A DNA stretch of 64,000 nucleotides from CAYLMM01 sp964384825 (GCA_964384825.1 CAYLMM010000006.1:1-64000); one strand, 5' to 3'; counted from the first letter of the stretch, positions 46,124-55,743 are shown. Notes: generated by a model from the letters alone, not told the origin. Numbers and translations are program-made.

Positions 46124-46543
46124 ATGCGCCCGGCGCATCTGCCCGCGGCCGTGTTGGCGGCCGTCCTGCTGCTGCTCGTCTTTTCCCCGAAAATCGTCAT
46201 GGCCGATGATCCTCCGGCGCCTCCGGCCGCCGCGCCCGCCCTCTCGCCGATGATGCAGGAGATCCGCGGTCTGCTCGACGAGGCCCGGGCCCGGCTCGCC
46301 GAATTGGAGGCGGTCTATTCGGCGGCTTCGGGAGCCGAGCGCGACGCCCTGGAGAAACAGATCGCGACCCTGAAGATCGAAACCGAGATCGCGGTGCTCG
46401 AGACCCAGATCCGGTACGCCCGCGCCGCCGGACGCTCCGGCGACGACGTGCGCAGGCTCGAGGAATCGGTCGCCGCCCTGCGCGGCGCGCCGCGTCCGAA
46501 GGCTTCCCCGCGACCCCGCGCCGAACCCGGCGCCGGGCGATAG
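46124..46543 (+). CDS. Small secreted or periplasmic coiled-coil protein
   Basis: A 139-residue protein. It begins with a signal-like segment (LPAAVLAAVLLLLVFSPKIVMAD). A Pro/Ala linker leads into a long helical heptad region (EIRGLLDEARARLAELEAVY ... LEKQIATLKIETEIAVLETQ), then a basic Pro-rich tail. No known family. ATG at 46124 is chosen because GGAGAGAG lies just upstream; the frame is open further 5'. It is 9 nt before the start of the large secreted protein and probably in one operon with it. Confidence 0.65.
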   Translation: MRPAHLPAAVLAAVLLLLVFSPKIVMADDPPAPPAAAPALSPMMQEIRGLLDEARARLAELEAVYSAASGAERDALEKQIATLKIETEIAVLETQIRYARAAGRSGDDVRRLEESVAALRGAPRPKASPRPRAEPGAGR

Positions 46544-46552
46544 GGGGGCGTC

Positions 46553-49159
46553 ATGAAACGGATCTTCACGACGACGGCCCTCGCGGCCGTCCTGGCCCTG
46601 GCGGCGGTTTCCGCCCCGGCGGCCGTCAACCTGACCCATTACCAGCTCTCCGGATGGAGCGGCACCGTGGTTCCGCGCATGGACACCGCGGCCTCCTATT
46701 ACAGCTGTTCGGTCAGCAATCCGCTGGCGCCGGGGGACTTCTACTGGAACGTCAGCGGCGCGAACGTGGGCGACGAATCCTCGGGAAGCTCGTTCGACGT
46801 GACCTTCTATCTGGACGGCGAGGTGGCCGCGATGAGCGCGGCGGGGCCGACCTCGACCGTCTTCCTGGTGCCCAACCAGGGCCCGGTGGACAATCCGCTC
46901 GGCGGCCGGCACATCGTCTCGGCCTGGATCGACGCCTTCCACGCCATCCCCGAGACCGACGAGACCGACAACGTGCGGGGCTACGCCTACAACTGGGCGG
47001 GGATCGTGCTGCCGTGCGGAACACCCGTGGCCTGCCCGGCGCCGCCCTACGCCCAGGGCGGCTGGGATCACAACCCGCAGGGACCGCTGTGGTACAACTG
47101 CAGCGGCTTCGAATTTTCGAGCTCGTACATGAGCAAGTGGACCCATGTCGCGATCTACAGCGAGAACGAAGACGCCAACTACGACATCCGGTTGCACCCC
47201 TACAACGGGGGCAGCTCGACGACGGGTTTCACGACCAACTACTGCGCATCAATGCGCGGCTCCCAGCGGGTAGACGCGGTGCTCTACTACGAAGAAGGAT
47301 ACATGACGGCGACGCAGATGAACGTCGGCGTGCTGAACCTGGACGACGACTCGGCCGGATACACCATCATCCACCAGGCGGCCGACGGCCTGGACTACGG
47401 GATCGAGCAGACCATTTCGCTGGCGGCCGACGAAAGGATCCGCCTGCTGGAACTGACAGAAGACTCGGACGAGGCGCTGACCACGAGCATCTTCCTGGCC
47501 GCCGACCCGGCTCTGGGCGAGATCAATCTGGGCGTCTTCGCGCCGACATCGCAATACGTGGGCCTGGACGACGAAGCGCTGGCGCTCGGCGCCACCGACG
47601 CCGCCGGCGAGCTGCGGCTGGATGTTTCGCTGACGCCTTCGGATACCTACGGCATCGTCGTCTGGCGTGATCCGGAGGACGGATCGGGGCCCTGGACCTT
47701 CACCATCGAGGCCGACATCACTCCCGCCGACCTGGTGCCGGACGCCGGGGCCTGGTACGCGCCGCTGGTGCCGACCAAGACCGCCGTCAAGCCGGGTTTC
47801 CCGGTCTATCTGCCTGCCGAGCTGGACGCCGATTACACGTATCTGAACTTCCGCTTCATCAACGACGGCGCCGCCTCGGTCAAGAGCCCGCAGGCCGACA
47901 TCGATCTCGACGGCGTGCCTGTGATCGAATCCACCTACTCCACCACGCTGGCCGCGGGAGAGGCGCGCGAATACAACAGCGTGTTCATGCCGCCGTCGCC
48001 GTGGCAGATTCGAGGCGGGCGGCACACCCTGACCATGGAGCTGGATCCGAACGGCCGCGTCGCCGAGAAGGACGAGACGAACAACCTCTGGGGCGACCAG
48101 TTCTGCTGGAAGCCGGACAATCTCCATTACCTGGCCATTGCGAGTTTTTGCCCCTATCCCCCGCCGCCGATGTACGGCGGCCACTCCGAGGTGACCCAGA
48201 CCGTCCCGCTGTACAACTGCGACGGCTATCGCCTGCCGATCGAGGATATCGATCCCGACGGCTTCTGGCGGGCGGCGGCGCTTTACTCGACGCAGGAGGA
48301 TTACGATCTGCGCCTGCACGAGGGGTTCGTCGGCAACCGGGGGGGCTTCGAGGGGGCGCTGGCCACCTCGTCGCTGCCGCTTGGGCGGCTCGATTTCGTG
48401 ATCGCCAACCTGAACGTGGTGCCCGACGCGATCTACGACGTCAGCGTGTTCAGTCCGGGCAACCCCGAGCCGACCGGCAGGTACTACGTCCAGTCCCAGT
48501 CCTCGCTGTGGGTGGCCAACGACACCGGCGGCATCTTCGGCACCTTCGAGATCAACAACCCCGGCATGCTCGACCTGCTGGAGTTTCACATCCCCGCCGG
48601 CGACGTGGCGATCCGGCTGCTCAGCGAATCGGAGGATACCGACTGGGGCATCGCCCTGCTGCCTTCGGACGGAGGCTTCATGACCCTGGACGACGCCTTG
48701 GCATCGGCCTGGGGCAACGGGCGGGGGAACGATGTCTGGCTCAGCACGGTCGTGCCGCAGGACGGGTATTACGGCCTGCTGGTCTGGCGCTGCCCGCCGG
48801 TCGCCATGGCGTTCGAGGGCCACTACCGGATCTGGATCGAGCCGGGCCTGACCGACGTCGGCCCCGAGACGCCGCGGCCGACGGTCACCGCCCTGGCCTC
48901 GGTGCATCCCAATCCCTTCAACCCGCGCACGACCGTGGCCTTCGATCTGGCCCGTCAGGGCCGGGCGCGGATCGCGGTCTACGATCTGAAAGGCGCGTCG
49001 GTCAAGACGCTGGTCGACGCGGATCTGCCGATCGGCCGCCACGAAGTCGTCTGGGATGGACGCTATGACGACGGCCGGGCCGCCCCGAGCGGCGTCTACC
49101 TGGTGCGGCTCGACGCCGAAGGAGCGCGCGACTCGCGGCGGATCTCGCTGGTGCGGTAG
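46553..49159 (+). CDS. Secreted CARDB-domain protein with FlgD-like tail
   Basis: An 868-residue secreted protein. Signal peptide about 1-22 (ALAAVLALAAVSAPAAVN). One CARDB-type domain ends in ETDETDN at about residue 140 and another in AEKDETNN at about 505. Between and after them are domains rich in acidic turns that resemble PPC-like beta-sandwiches (DYGIEQTISLAADERIRLLE). The FlgD-like tail is at about 785-868 (VHPNPFNPRTTVAF ... PSGVYLVRL, ending SLVR). No enzymatic motif. Likely a surface adhesin or matrix protein. ATG follows GGGGGGCGTC. Confidence 0.8.
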   Translation: MKRIFTTTALAAVLALAAVSAPAAVNLTHYQLSGWSGTVVPRMDTAASYYSCSVSNPLAPGDFYWNVSGANVGDESSGSSFDVTFYLDGEVAAMSAAGPTSTVFLVPNQGPVDNPLGGRHIVSAWIDAFHAIPETDETDNVRGYAYNWAGIVLPCGTPVACPAPPYAQGGWDHNPQGPLWYNCSGFEFSSSYMSKWTHVAIYSENEDANYDIRLHPYNGGSSTTGFTTNYCASMRGSQRVDAVLYYEEGYMTATQMNVGVLNLDDDSAGYTIIHQAADGLDYGIEQTISLAADERIRLLELTEDSDEALTTSIFLAADPALGEINLGVFAPTSQYVGLDDEALALGATDAAGELRLDVSLTPSDTYGIVVWRDPEDGSGPWTFTIEADITPADLVPDAGAWYAPLVPTKTAVKPGFPVYLPAELDADYTYLNFRFINDGAASVKSPQADIDLDGVPVIESTYSTTLAAGEAREYNSVFMPPSPWQIRGGRHTLTMELDPNGRVAEKDETNNLWGDQFCWKPDNLHYLAIASFCPYPPPPMYGGHSEVTQTVPLYNCDGYRLPIEDIDPDGFWRAAALYSTQEDYDLRLHEGFVGNRGGFEGALATSSLPLGRLDFVIANLNVVPDAIYDVSVFSPGNPEPTGRYYVQSQSSLWVANDTGGIFGTFEINNPGMLDLLEFHIPAGDVAIRLLSESEDTDWGIALLPSDGGFMTLDDALASAWGNGRGNDVWLSTVVPQDGYYGLLVWRCPPVAMAFEGHYRIWIEPGLTDVGPETPRPTVTALASVHPNPFNPRTTVAFDLARQGRARIAVYDLKGASVKTLVDADLPIGRHEVVWDGRYDDGRAAPSGVYLVRLDAEGARDSRRISLVR

Positions 49160-49174
49160 CCGCCGATCGATGAC

Positions 49175-49206
49175 GCCGCGGAGCCGGTTGTCGCCGGCTC
49201 CGCGGC
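49175..49206 (+). terminator. Strong hairpin after the CARDB gene
   Basis: GCCGCGGAGCCGG / CCGGCTCCGCGGC (13 bp) with a TTGTCG loop, 16 nt past the stop. No T-run, but the stem is very stable. Confidence 0.6.
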
Positions 49207-49225
49207 AAGCTATCTTCTGCCGACC

Positions 49226-50557
49226 ATGATCCGCCCCGCCACATCCGGCGCCGCCGGCCGCCCCGAGGCTCCCGAGCGCCTGAATCTCCGCCGTCTGACC
49301 GCCTTCTGGGCGCCGTTGGCCGCCACCTGGCTGATGATGTCGGTCGAGGGGCCTTTCCTGGCCGCGGTCATCGCGCGGTTGAGCGAGCCCAAGGAGAACC
49401 TGGCCGCCTACGGCGTCGCCTTCGCGCTGGCGATCATCGTCGAGGCGCCGGTGATCATGATGCTCAGCGCCTCGACCGCCCTGGTCGAGGGCTCGGGCTC
49501 CTACCGCCGCCTGCGCAATTTCGCCAACGCCCTGAACGGCGGCATCACCGCGTTCATGATCTTCTTCCTGCTGCCGCCGGTCTTCGACACCGTGGCCCTG
49601 GGGTGGATGAACCTGCCGCCGGAGGTCGCAGGCCTGGCGCACGCGGCGCTGCTGATCCTGCTGCCCTGGCCCGCCGCTATCGGTTACCGGCGCTTCTACC
49701 AGGGGCTGCTGATCCGCGGCGGCCGCACCCGCCGGGTGGCCTACGGTACGGTGGTGCGCCTATCGGCGATGGCGGTCACGGCGCTGGTCTGCTGGCGCTG
49801 GAGCGGAATGCCCGGCTCGGGCGTCGGCGCGGCGGCGCTTTCGGCCGGGGTCTGCGCCGAGGCGGTCGCCAGCCGGGTCATGGCTCGCGACATGGTGCGC
49901 GAGCTGAAGGCCGGGCCGGCCGGCGAGATCCCGTCATACGGCTCGATCATCCGTTTCTACTGGCCGCTGGCGATGACCAGCACCATCGGCCTGACGGTCA
50001 TGCCGATGACCACCTTCTTCATGGGCCAGGCCCGCATGCCCTTGGAGTCGCTGGCGGTGCTGCCGGTGGTCAACTCGCTGAGCTTCATCTTCCGCAGCGT
50101 CGGTTTGAGTTTCCAGGAGGTGGCCATCGCCCAGCTCGGCCGCGACGAGCGCAACTTCCCGCTGCTGGTGCGGTTCGCCGCCGTGCTGGCCGCGGCGGCC
50201 TCGGGCGGTCTGGCGCTGATAGCGTTCACGCCGCTGTCGGGCCTGTGGTTCGAGGGGGTTTCTGGTTTGAGCCCCGAACTGGCGGCCTTCGCGTTGCTCC
50301 CGACGCGGATCGTGGCGATCCAGCCGGCCCTCTCCGTGTTGCTGTCGCTGCAGCGGGCGATCCTGGTCCACGCACGCCGCACCGGTCCGATCACCGCGGC
50401 GACGGTCGTGGAGGTGGCCGGCATCGCGACCTTCCTGTTGCTGGCGGTCAACGGCTGGGGCATGATCGGGGCCGTGGCCGCGGCCTGGGCGTTCCTGGTC
50501 GGGCGCTGCGGCGGGAACCTGCTGCTGCTGGGTCCGTGCGCGGCGGTGCGGCGCTGA
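49226..50557 (+). CDS. MATE/MOP-superfamily membrane transporter
   Basis: A 443-residue protein with about 12 hydrophobic helices, including FWAPLAATWLMMSVEGPFLAA at the N-terminus. Its pattern fits the multidrug/oligosaccharidyl-lipid exporter superfamily. The early segment PLAATWLMMSVEGPFLAAVIAR resembles MATE-like proteins related to the animal ANKH family. The substrate is unknown. The ATG at 49226 follows a weak ribosome site. It stands alone. Confidence 0.7.
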   Translation: MIRPATSGAAGRPEAPERLNLRRLTAFWAPLAATWLMMSVEGPFLAAVIARLSEPKENLAAYGVAFALAIIVEAPVIMMLSASTALVEGSGSYRRLRNFANALNGGITAFMIFFLLPPVFDTVALGWMNLPPEVAGLAHAALLILLPWPAAIGYRRFYQGLLIRGGRTRRVAYGTVVRLSAMAVTALVCWRWSGMPGSGVGAAALSAGVCAEAVASRVMARDMVRELKAGPAGEIPSYGSIIRFYWPLAMTSTIGLTVMPMTTFFMGQARMPLESLAVLPVVNSLSFIFRSVGLSFQEVAIAQLGRDERNFPLLVRFAAVLAAAASGGLALIAFTPLSGLWFEGVSGLSPELAAFALLPTRIVAIQPALSVLLSLQRAILVHARRTGPITAATVVEVAGIATFLLLAVNGWGMIGAVAAAWAFLVGRCGGNLLLLGPCAAVRR

Positions 50558-50558
50558 T

Positions 50559-50589
50559 TTGCGCATCACGAGTCCGATTCGCTTATACT
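50559..50589 (+). promoter_or_regulatory. Possible promoter for the DUF432-like/MscS pair
   Basis: TTGCGC, 19 bp (long), TATACT. The -10 is good but the spacing is unfavourable. Confidence 0.35.
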
Positions 50590-50632
50590 ATGCGCCGAAC
50601 GGAAGAAGGCGGAGCACGCGGGAGCGGTGACG

Positions 50633-51454
50633 ATGGACAAGGTCGGAAAAGGACACTGGTGGGGATCCTACGAAATCCCGGTCGCCATGGGCGGTCGCTG
50701 GCGCATCGGTCCGTCGGAATTCCTTGTTCGCCGCACCGAGCGGGAGTGGCGTATCCTCCGGCCGGCGCAAGACGATCCGGAGTCCCTGGGGGTCGAAGTC
50801 GATGTTCCTGTCGAGGTCGATGAAGAGATTCCCGGCGCCGAGGTCGTCCGTTTCGGGTTCCGCGACACCAAGCCGAAGCTGACCCTGCGACCGTTGACCG
50901 CCGACCGCGCCGTGGTGGTCAATCCGCGGGATCCGTTCGAATTGCCGCCGCGGGAAGAGGCGACCCTCTACGTGGGGATCTCCCTGTGGGCCGGCCTGTT
51001 CACCGGCGGCGAGCACGGCAAGCAGCTGATCGAATTTCCCCTGCAGCGGCCTTCGGACACCTGGTTCGGTCCCTCGCCGCGGGAGGGGGAGCTCTGCTAC
51101 GCCGGCCGGATCAAGGCTCATCTGCAGCTTCAAAGGCTGACCGGGGCGCCTCATCGCGCGGTGTCGGTGGTCAGGATCCGTAACCGGGCCTCCTCCGGCC
51201 TCTCCCTGCAGAAACTGCGGATCCCGATGCCGACCATGTCCCTTTTCGCCGACGCCGATGGACGTCTGTGGACCGAGGCGGTCACCATGGAGAGGATGCA
51301 GGAGGGCGATCACGCGGTGTTGAAGCTGGGAAGGGGAGCACCGGAGCAGGCCGGGCCGGCGACTCCGGTCAGCGGACCGCGCGTCCACTCGGACAAGGGA
51401 CTGCTTTTCCGGGCTTTCGGCTCGGTGTTGAAGGGAATCGGTCGCAATGAGTGA
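50633..51454 (+). CDS. DUF432-like cytosolic protein paired with MscS
   Basis: A 273-residue protein without signal or membrane helix. It begins HWWGSYEIPVAMGGRWRIGP and has alternating beta-rich segments (EVEVDEEIPG, LYVGISLWAGLF). It resembles proteins of unknown function (DUF432) found beside mechanosensitive channels; that family name is from memory and moderately certain. The gene overlaps the MscS gene by 8 nt, so it is translationally coupled and may modulate that channel. ATG 50633 is preferred to GTG 50627 on ribosome-site spacing. Confidence 0.7.
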   Translation: MDKVGKGHWWGSYEIPVAMGGRWRIGPSEFLVRRTEREWRILRPAQDDPESLGVEVDVPVEVDEEIPGAEVVRFGFRDTKPKLTLRPLTADRAVVVNPRDPFELPPREEATLYVGISLWAGLFTGGEHGKQLIEFPLQRPSDTWFGPSPREGELCYAGRIKAHLQLQRLTGAPHRAVSVVRIRNRASSGLSLQKLRIPMPTMSLFADADGRLWTEAVTMERMQEGDHAVLKLGRGAPEQAGPATPVSGPRVHSDKGLLFRAFGSVLKGIGRNE

Positions 51455-52319
51455 ATGGCTCGATCTGGGATTGGAAGGGATGTTCACGGCCGATCGCGTC
51501 GCCCAGCTGGTCAAGGCTCTTCTGACGCTCGTCCTGGGACTGATGCTGGCGCGGCTGATCTCGACCGGGCTCTGGCGTTTGCTGAACCGGCGCCTTACGC
51601 CCCAGGGCGGGATGCTTCTGCGCCGCGCGGTGCAGTACTCGCTGCTGTTCCTGATTCTGGCCTCGGTGCTGCATCAACTGGGCCTGCGCCTGGACGTGTT
51701 GCTGGGCGCCGCCGGCATCCTGACCGTGGCCATCGGCTTCGCCTCGCAGACCTCGGCGTCGAACCTGATCAGCGGCCTGTTCCTGATCGCCGAGCATCCG
51801 TTCGTGGTCGGCGACGTCATCCGGGTCGATCAGCTGACCGGCGAGGTGCTCTCGATCGATCTGCTGTCGGTCAAGATCCGCACCTTCGACAACCTCTACG
51901 TGCGCGTCCCCAACGAGACGATCATCAAGACGCAGATCACCAACCTGACCCATTTCCCGATCCGGCGCATCGACCTGCGCTTCGGGGTGGCCTACAAGGA
52001 GGATCTGCAGAAGGTGCGCGACATCCTGATGGACGTGGCCGACCGCAACCCGCTGTGCCTGGAGGAGCCGGGGCCGCTGTTCATCTTCGAGGGTTTCGGG
52101 GAATCGGCCCTGGAGTTCCAGTTCTCGGTCTGGGGCGCGCGGGAGAACTTCCTGGAGCTGCGCACCGGCATCCAGCTGGAGATCAAGGCCGCCCTCGACG
52201 CCGCCGGCGTCGAGATCCCCTTCCCGCACCGCACCCTCTATCCGGGATCGACGGGCGAGCCCTTCCCGGTGCGGGTCGTGTCCGATCCGGGCGCCGGGGG
52301 AGATCGGCCCCGGGACTAG
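51447..52319 (+). CDS. Small-conductance mechanosensitive channel (MscS family)
   Basis: A 290-residue MscS-type channel. Three N-terminal hydrophobic segments are followed by the pore-lining AAGILTVAIGFASQTSASNLI, and then by the beta-domain VVGDVIRVDQLTGEVLSIDLL and RVPNETIIKTQITNLT. It opens under membrane tension during osmotic downshift. It overlaps the DUF432-like gene by 8 nt. Its 3' end overlaps the convergent corA gene by 4 nt. Confidence 0.93.
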   Translation: MSEWLDLGLEGMFTADRVAQLVKALLTLVLGLMLARLISTGLWRLLNRRLTPQGGMLLRRAVQYSLLFLILASVLHQLGLRLDVLLGAAGILTVAIGFASQTSASNLISGLFLIAEHPFVVGDVIRVDQLTGEVLSIDLLSVKIRTFDNLYVRVPNETIIKTQITNLTHFPIRRIDLRFGVAYKEDLQKVRDILMDVADRNPLCLEEPGPLFIFEGFGESALEFQFSVWGARENFLELRTGIQLEIKAALDAAGVEIPFPHRTLYPGSTGEPFPVRVVSDPGAGGDRPRD

Positions 52320-53419
52320 CGATCCCGCCGGCCGCGCCAGAGCCGGATCCATCCCTTGCGGGCGAACTGGACCAGCATTCCCAAGGCCATCAGCGCCATC
52401 GCGCCCAGGGCGATGGGGTATCCCCAGGGGCTTCCCAGCTCCGGCATGTTCCAGCGCGAGGCGGAGGTGTCGAAGTTCATCCCGTACAGTCCGGCCACGA
52501 ACGACAGCGGGATGAAGATGGTGGCGATGATCGTCAGCACCTTCATCACCTCGTTCATCCGGTGGCCGGCCAGCGAGAGGTGCAGGTCCACCAGGCTGGA
52601 GCAGTGGTCGCGGTACGAATCGGCGAGTTCGAGCAGAAGCGTGGCGTGATCCTGGCAATCGCGCAGATAGGGCGCGGTCTCCGGCCGGATCAGATCCAGG
52701 TCCAGGCGCAGGAGAGCGGTCAGCATCTCGCGGATGGCCCGCAGGGCGCGGCGAATGGAGGCCAGCTCGTGCCCGATCGCGTGCAGCCGGGCGATCACTT
52801 CCGCGTCGGAGCTGTCGGTCACCGCGTCCTCCAGCTCTTCCAGCCGATCGCCGTAGGCGTCCAGGACGGGGAAATAGGAATCGACCGCCGCGTCGAGGAT
52901 GGCGTAGCAGAGGTAGTCCGGACCCGCGTTGCGCAGCTTGGGTCGCCCCTCCCGCAGCCGGCGCAGGACGTGGGCGAGGCAGGGTTGGGGCCCGTCCTGG
53001 AAGGTGGCCAGGAAGTCCGGACCGAGAAAGAGACTCAGCTGGCGCGAGGGGCCGCCGGCGTCGTCGGGGGTGCGGGTCACGATGAAGAGCTGGTTGTCGT
53101 ATTCCTCGACCTTGGGCCGCTGGCCGGTATTGACCACGTCTTCCAGGGCCAGCCGGTGCATCCCCAGGCGGTCGCGCAGATCGGTCAGCACGCCGGCATC
53201 GCCCAGGCCGTCGACGGAGATCCACAGATGCCGGAATTCCGCGCGCAGTTCCGCAATGCGTTCCGGGGCGCAATCGTTTTCCTCGTGAACTTCCCCGTCG
53301 CCGATGCCGTAGACATCGATGCGCGGCGGCTTCGATTCGGGATCGATGATGATGGTTCCCGGCGGTTCCCCCGGAGTGATGGAGGATGTACGCTTCAGGT
53401 CGAATCGCGGCTTTCTCAT
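52316..53419 (-). CDS. corA: CorA-family magnesium/divalent cation transporter
   Basis: A 367-residue CorA. A large N-terminal cytosolic domain (about 1-295) precedes two C-terminal transmembrane helices. The selectivity motif YGMNFD sits with Gly313-Met314-Asn315 after the first helix (LTIIATIFIPLSFVAGL). It forms a pentameric Mg2+ channel in the inner membrane. ATG at 53419 is preceded by GGGGGGAC. Tail-to-tail with mscS with a 4-nt overlap and no terminator between. Confidence 0.95.
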   Translation of the reverse strand: MRKPRFDLKRTSSITPGEPPGTIIIDPESKPPRIDVYGIGDGEVHEENDCAPERIAELRAEFRHLWISVDGLGDAGVLTDLRDRLGMHRLALEDVVNTGQRPKVEEYDNQLFIVTRTPDDAGGPSRQLSLFLGPDFLATFQDGPQPCLAHVLRRLREGRPKLRNAGPDYLCYAILDAAVDSYFPVLDAYGDRLEELEDAVTDSSDAEVIARLHAIGHELASIRRALRAIREMLTALLRLDLDLIRPETAPYLRDCQDHATLLLELADSYRDHCSSLVDLHLSLAGHRMNEVMKVLTIIATIFIPLSFVAGLYGMNFDTSASRWNMPELGSPWGYPIALGAMALMALGMLVQFARKGWIRLWRGRRDR

Positions 53420-53547
53420 GGTCCCCCCTTCGGACTGGAAGGCGATTATAATCCAACGGGCGAGATCGGGGCCATCATTCCTTCGACCGCCGCCGGCGCG
53501 TGGGATCGGCGCCGGGCACGCAGGCATTCTACGACAAGGAAATCCGG

Positions 53548-54518
53548 ATGAACGACGACCGCGGCATCAACCGCTCGGGCCTGATCCACCTGCTGGTGAT
53601 CTACGTCGTATGGGGCAGCACCTACCTCGGCATCCGCCTGGCGGTGCGCGAGGGATCGGGATTTCCGCCGTTCACAATGGCGGCGCTGCGCGTCTTCGTG
53701 GCGGCGCTGATCCTGCTGATCTGGGCCCGGCTCTCCCGCGAGCGCCTGCGCCTGACCCGCGGGGAGTGGGTCGTGATGGCGGGCTCGGGCCTGCTGCTGT
53801 GGACCGGCGGCAACGGCCTGGTGACCTGGGGCGAGCAGCACGCCGACTCGGGCCTGGCCGCCCTGCTGGTGGCCTCGATGCCCATCTTCGCGGCCCTGAT
53901 CGAGGCCGCGCTGGACAGGCGCAGGCCGTCGGTGTTGCTGATGGGTTCGTTGCTGCTCGGCCTGATCGGGGTGGCGGCGCTCTCGGCTCCGGTCCTGATG
54001 CAGGGCACCTCGGCCGAGACGTGGGCGGTGGCCGCCCTGCTGGCCGCGCCCCTTTCGTGGGCGGCCGGTTCGATCTGGGTGCAGCGCCGGCGGCCGGACC
54101 TGGGCCCGCTGACCGTCGCCGCGACCCAGCAGATCTGCGGCGGGGTCGGCTTTCTCATCCTGATCTTCCTGACCCGCGAACCCCGGCCGACTCCGACGCC
54201 GGAGGCCTGGGGCGCGTGGGCCCTGGATCGATGCGGACGCGGCGCCCGTGGCTGAGGTGATTCNNNNNNNNNNGGGCCTACCTGATGCTCTTCGGTTCGG
54301 TCATCGCCTTTTCATCGTTCGTCCGCGCCCTGCGGATGCTGCCGGTCAACGTGGTGATGACCTACGCCTACGCCAATCCCGTGATCGCGGTGCTGCTGGG
54401 ATGGTGGATCCTGGGCGAGAAGGTCACCGGCTGGACGGCCGTCGGCGCGGTCCTGGTCGTCGCCGGGGTGGCGGGCGTGTTCAGGGACCGGTATCACCCT
54501 CGCCGCAGAACCCTGTAA
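53548..54518 (+). CDS. EamA (DMT) family transporter split by an assembly gap
   Basis: An EamA/YedA-type ten-helix transporter. It begins GLIHLLVIYVVWGSTYLGIR and ends with SYAYANP-like TYAYANPVIAVLLGWWILGE. The sequence is broken by ten N at 54264-54273. The left part reads in frame to EAWGAWA at 54222, and the right part resumes at AYLMLFGS. Joining at the shared GGGCC (54218-54222 and 54274-54278) gives an uninterrupted protein of about 304 residues, the family norm. The intervening bases 54223-54263 introduce a stop and look wrong. ATG follows AAGGAAATCCGG. Substrate unknown; likely small metabolites. Confidence 0.8.
54223..54273. other. Suspect contig end and N gap
   Basis: 41 bases that break the EamA reading frame, followed by ten N. 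GGGCC precedes this stretch and also begins the next contig. See the transporter entry. Confidence 0.7.
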
Positions 54519-54690
54519 GCTGTTTTTCGAATAGCCCTTGCGTGTTTCGCGGGCCGCAAGGAGACGGCCCTGGCCCGGTCCTTGCGTTCCGGATGGAGTT
54601 TCCGGGGCGCCGCGGGTTGTCGGCGGCGTCCGCGATATGGTAGTTTGGCTGCGGGGTCGAGAGGGAATTCCAGTGACAGGAGGGTGGATC

Positions 54691-55647
54691 ATGGGTCGAT
54701 ACGGAATGGGCTTCTTCGTCCTGGTTCTGGCGGCCGCGGCGGTTTTCGCGACCGGGGCGGCCTTCGCCGGCGACGACATCACCGGCAACCTGGAAGATGT
54801 GGGCGCCGAGTACGCCAAGGCCTACGTCTCGCCGCTGGCCACCGCGATGGGCGTGAACATGAACAGCGGTCTGTTCACCACGGCCTCGATCCCCAAGACA
54901 CGGTTGACCGTCTCGGTGGGGCTGCGGGTGATGGGCGGCAACATCTCCGAGGACGACCAGAACTTCCGCAAGGTCATCGAGACCACCCTGGACGAGAGCT
55001 GGGGCTTCGAGCCCGGCGATCTGGGCTACGGGCAGGACGGCGTCATCGTGCTCGAGGGGCCGACCCTGTTCGGCGACGACGAGACCGACGGCACGGCGAC
55101 CGCCTACGTCGGCGGCATTCCGATCGGCCAGGAGACCACCATTCCCGGCGTGGTCGAGACCCGCTGGGTGCCTCTGGCGGCTCCCGAGGTCTCGGTCGGC
55201 GGCGTCATGGGGCTGCGCGCCACCTTCCGCTGGCTGCCGAGCATCGGACTCGGCGATCTCGGCGACTTGGATTATCTGGGCTACGGTCTGCAGTACGGCG
55301 TGAACAACATCGTGCCGACGCTGCCGGTCGACGTGATGGTGGGCTTCTTCCACCAGGATCTGGATATCGGCGATTCGGTCGAGACCTCGTCCGACAGCTT
55401 CTTCATCGCCGCGAGCCGCAGCTTCGCGGTGGCGACCGTCTACGGCGGCGTCGCGTTCGAGAGCTCGAGTCTCGACGTCAGCTACACCCGCACCGATGGC
55501 GGCGAGGAGATATCCTTCGATCTGGACGGCGAACAGGACGCCCGCTTCACCCTCGGGGCGACCCTGAACGTCGTGTCGAAGCTGAACGTCGAGCTCGGAT
55601 TCGGCGAACTGACATCGGCCAGCGCCGCGCTGCTCTTCGGATTCTAG
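54691..55647 (+). CDS. Secreted outer-membrane protein, DUF6588-like
   Basis: A 318-residue protein with a signal peptide (GFFVLVLAAAAVFATGAAFAG, about 7-27). The mature part alternates hydrophobic and polar residues in strands (RLTVSVGLRVMG, VMGLRATFRWLP, VDVMVGFFHQD), consistent with an outer-membrane beta-barrel, and ends with Phe (SAALLFGF). It resembles DUF6588 proteins of FCB bacteria (NSGLFTTASIPKT, PEVSVGGVMGLRATFRW); that name is moderately certain. ATG follows AGGAGGGTGGATC. A strong terminator follows. Confidence 0.7.
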   Translation: MGRYGMGFFVLVLAAAAVFATGAAFAGDDITGNLEDVGAEYAKAYVSPLATAMGVNMNSGLFTTASIPKTRLTVSVGLRVMGGNISEDDQNFRKVIETTLDESWGFEPGDLGYGQDGVIVLEGPTLFGDDETDGTATAYVGGIPIGQETTIPGVVETRWVPLAAPEVSVGGVMGLRATFRWLPSIGLGDLGDLDYLGYGLQYGVNNIVPTLPVDVMVGFFHQDLDIGDSVETSSDSFFIAASRSFAVATVYGGVAFESSSLDVSYTRTDGGEEISFDLDGEQDARFTLGATLNVVSKLNVELGFGELTSASAALLFGF

Positions 55648-55674
55648 GATCCGCGCTTCGGGCGCCGACGGCAA

Positions 55675-55709
55675 AAGGCGGGACCGTTTGCGGTCCCGCC
55701 TTGCTTTTT
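55675..55709 (+). terminator. Rho-independent terminator (bidirectional)
   Basis: 12-bp stem AAGGCGGGACCG / CGGTCCCGCCTT, TTTG loop, then GCTTTTT on the plus strand. The minus strand also has a short T-run (TTTTGCC), serving the convergent lipoprotein gene. Confidence 0.9.
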
Positions 55710-55743
55710 GCCCAGCGGATCGAGTTCGGGATTCCGGCCCCGA

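Noticed and set aside
54223..54263. A true frameshift or new C-terminus of the EamA transporter
   Set aside because: The stop arises only in the bases next to the N gap. Skipping them restores the family sequence, so a contig-end error is more likely.
54640..54655. TGGTAGTTTGGCTGC as a further sigma-54 site before the DUF6588-like gene
   Set aside because: It keeps GG-N10-GC but misses several consensus bases (TGGTAG for TGGCAC and CTGC for TTGC).
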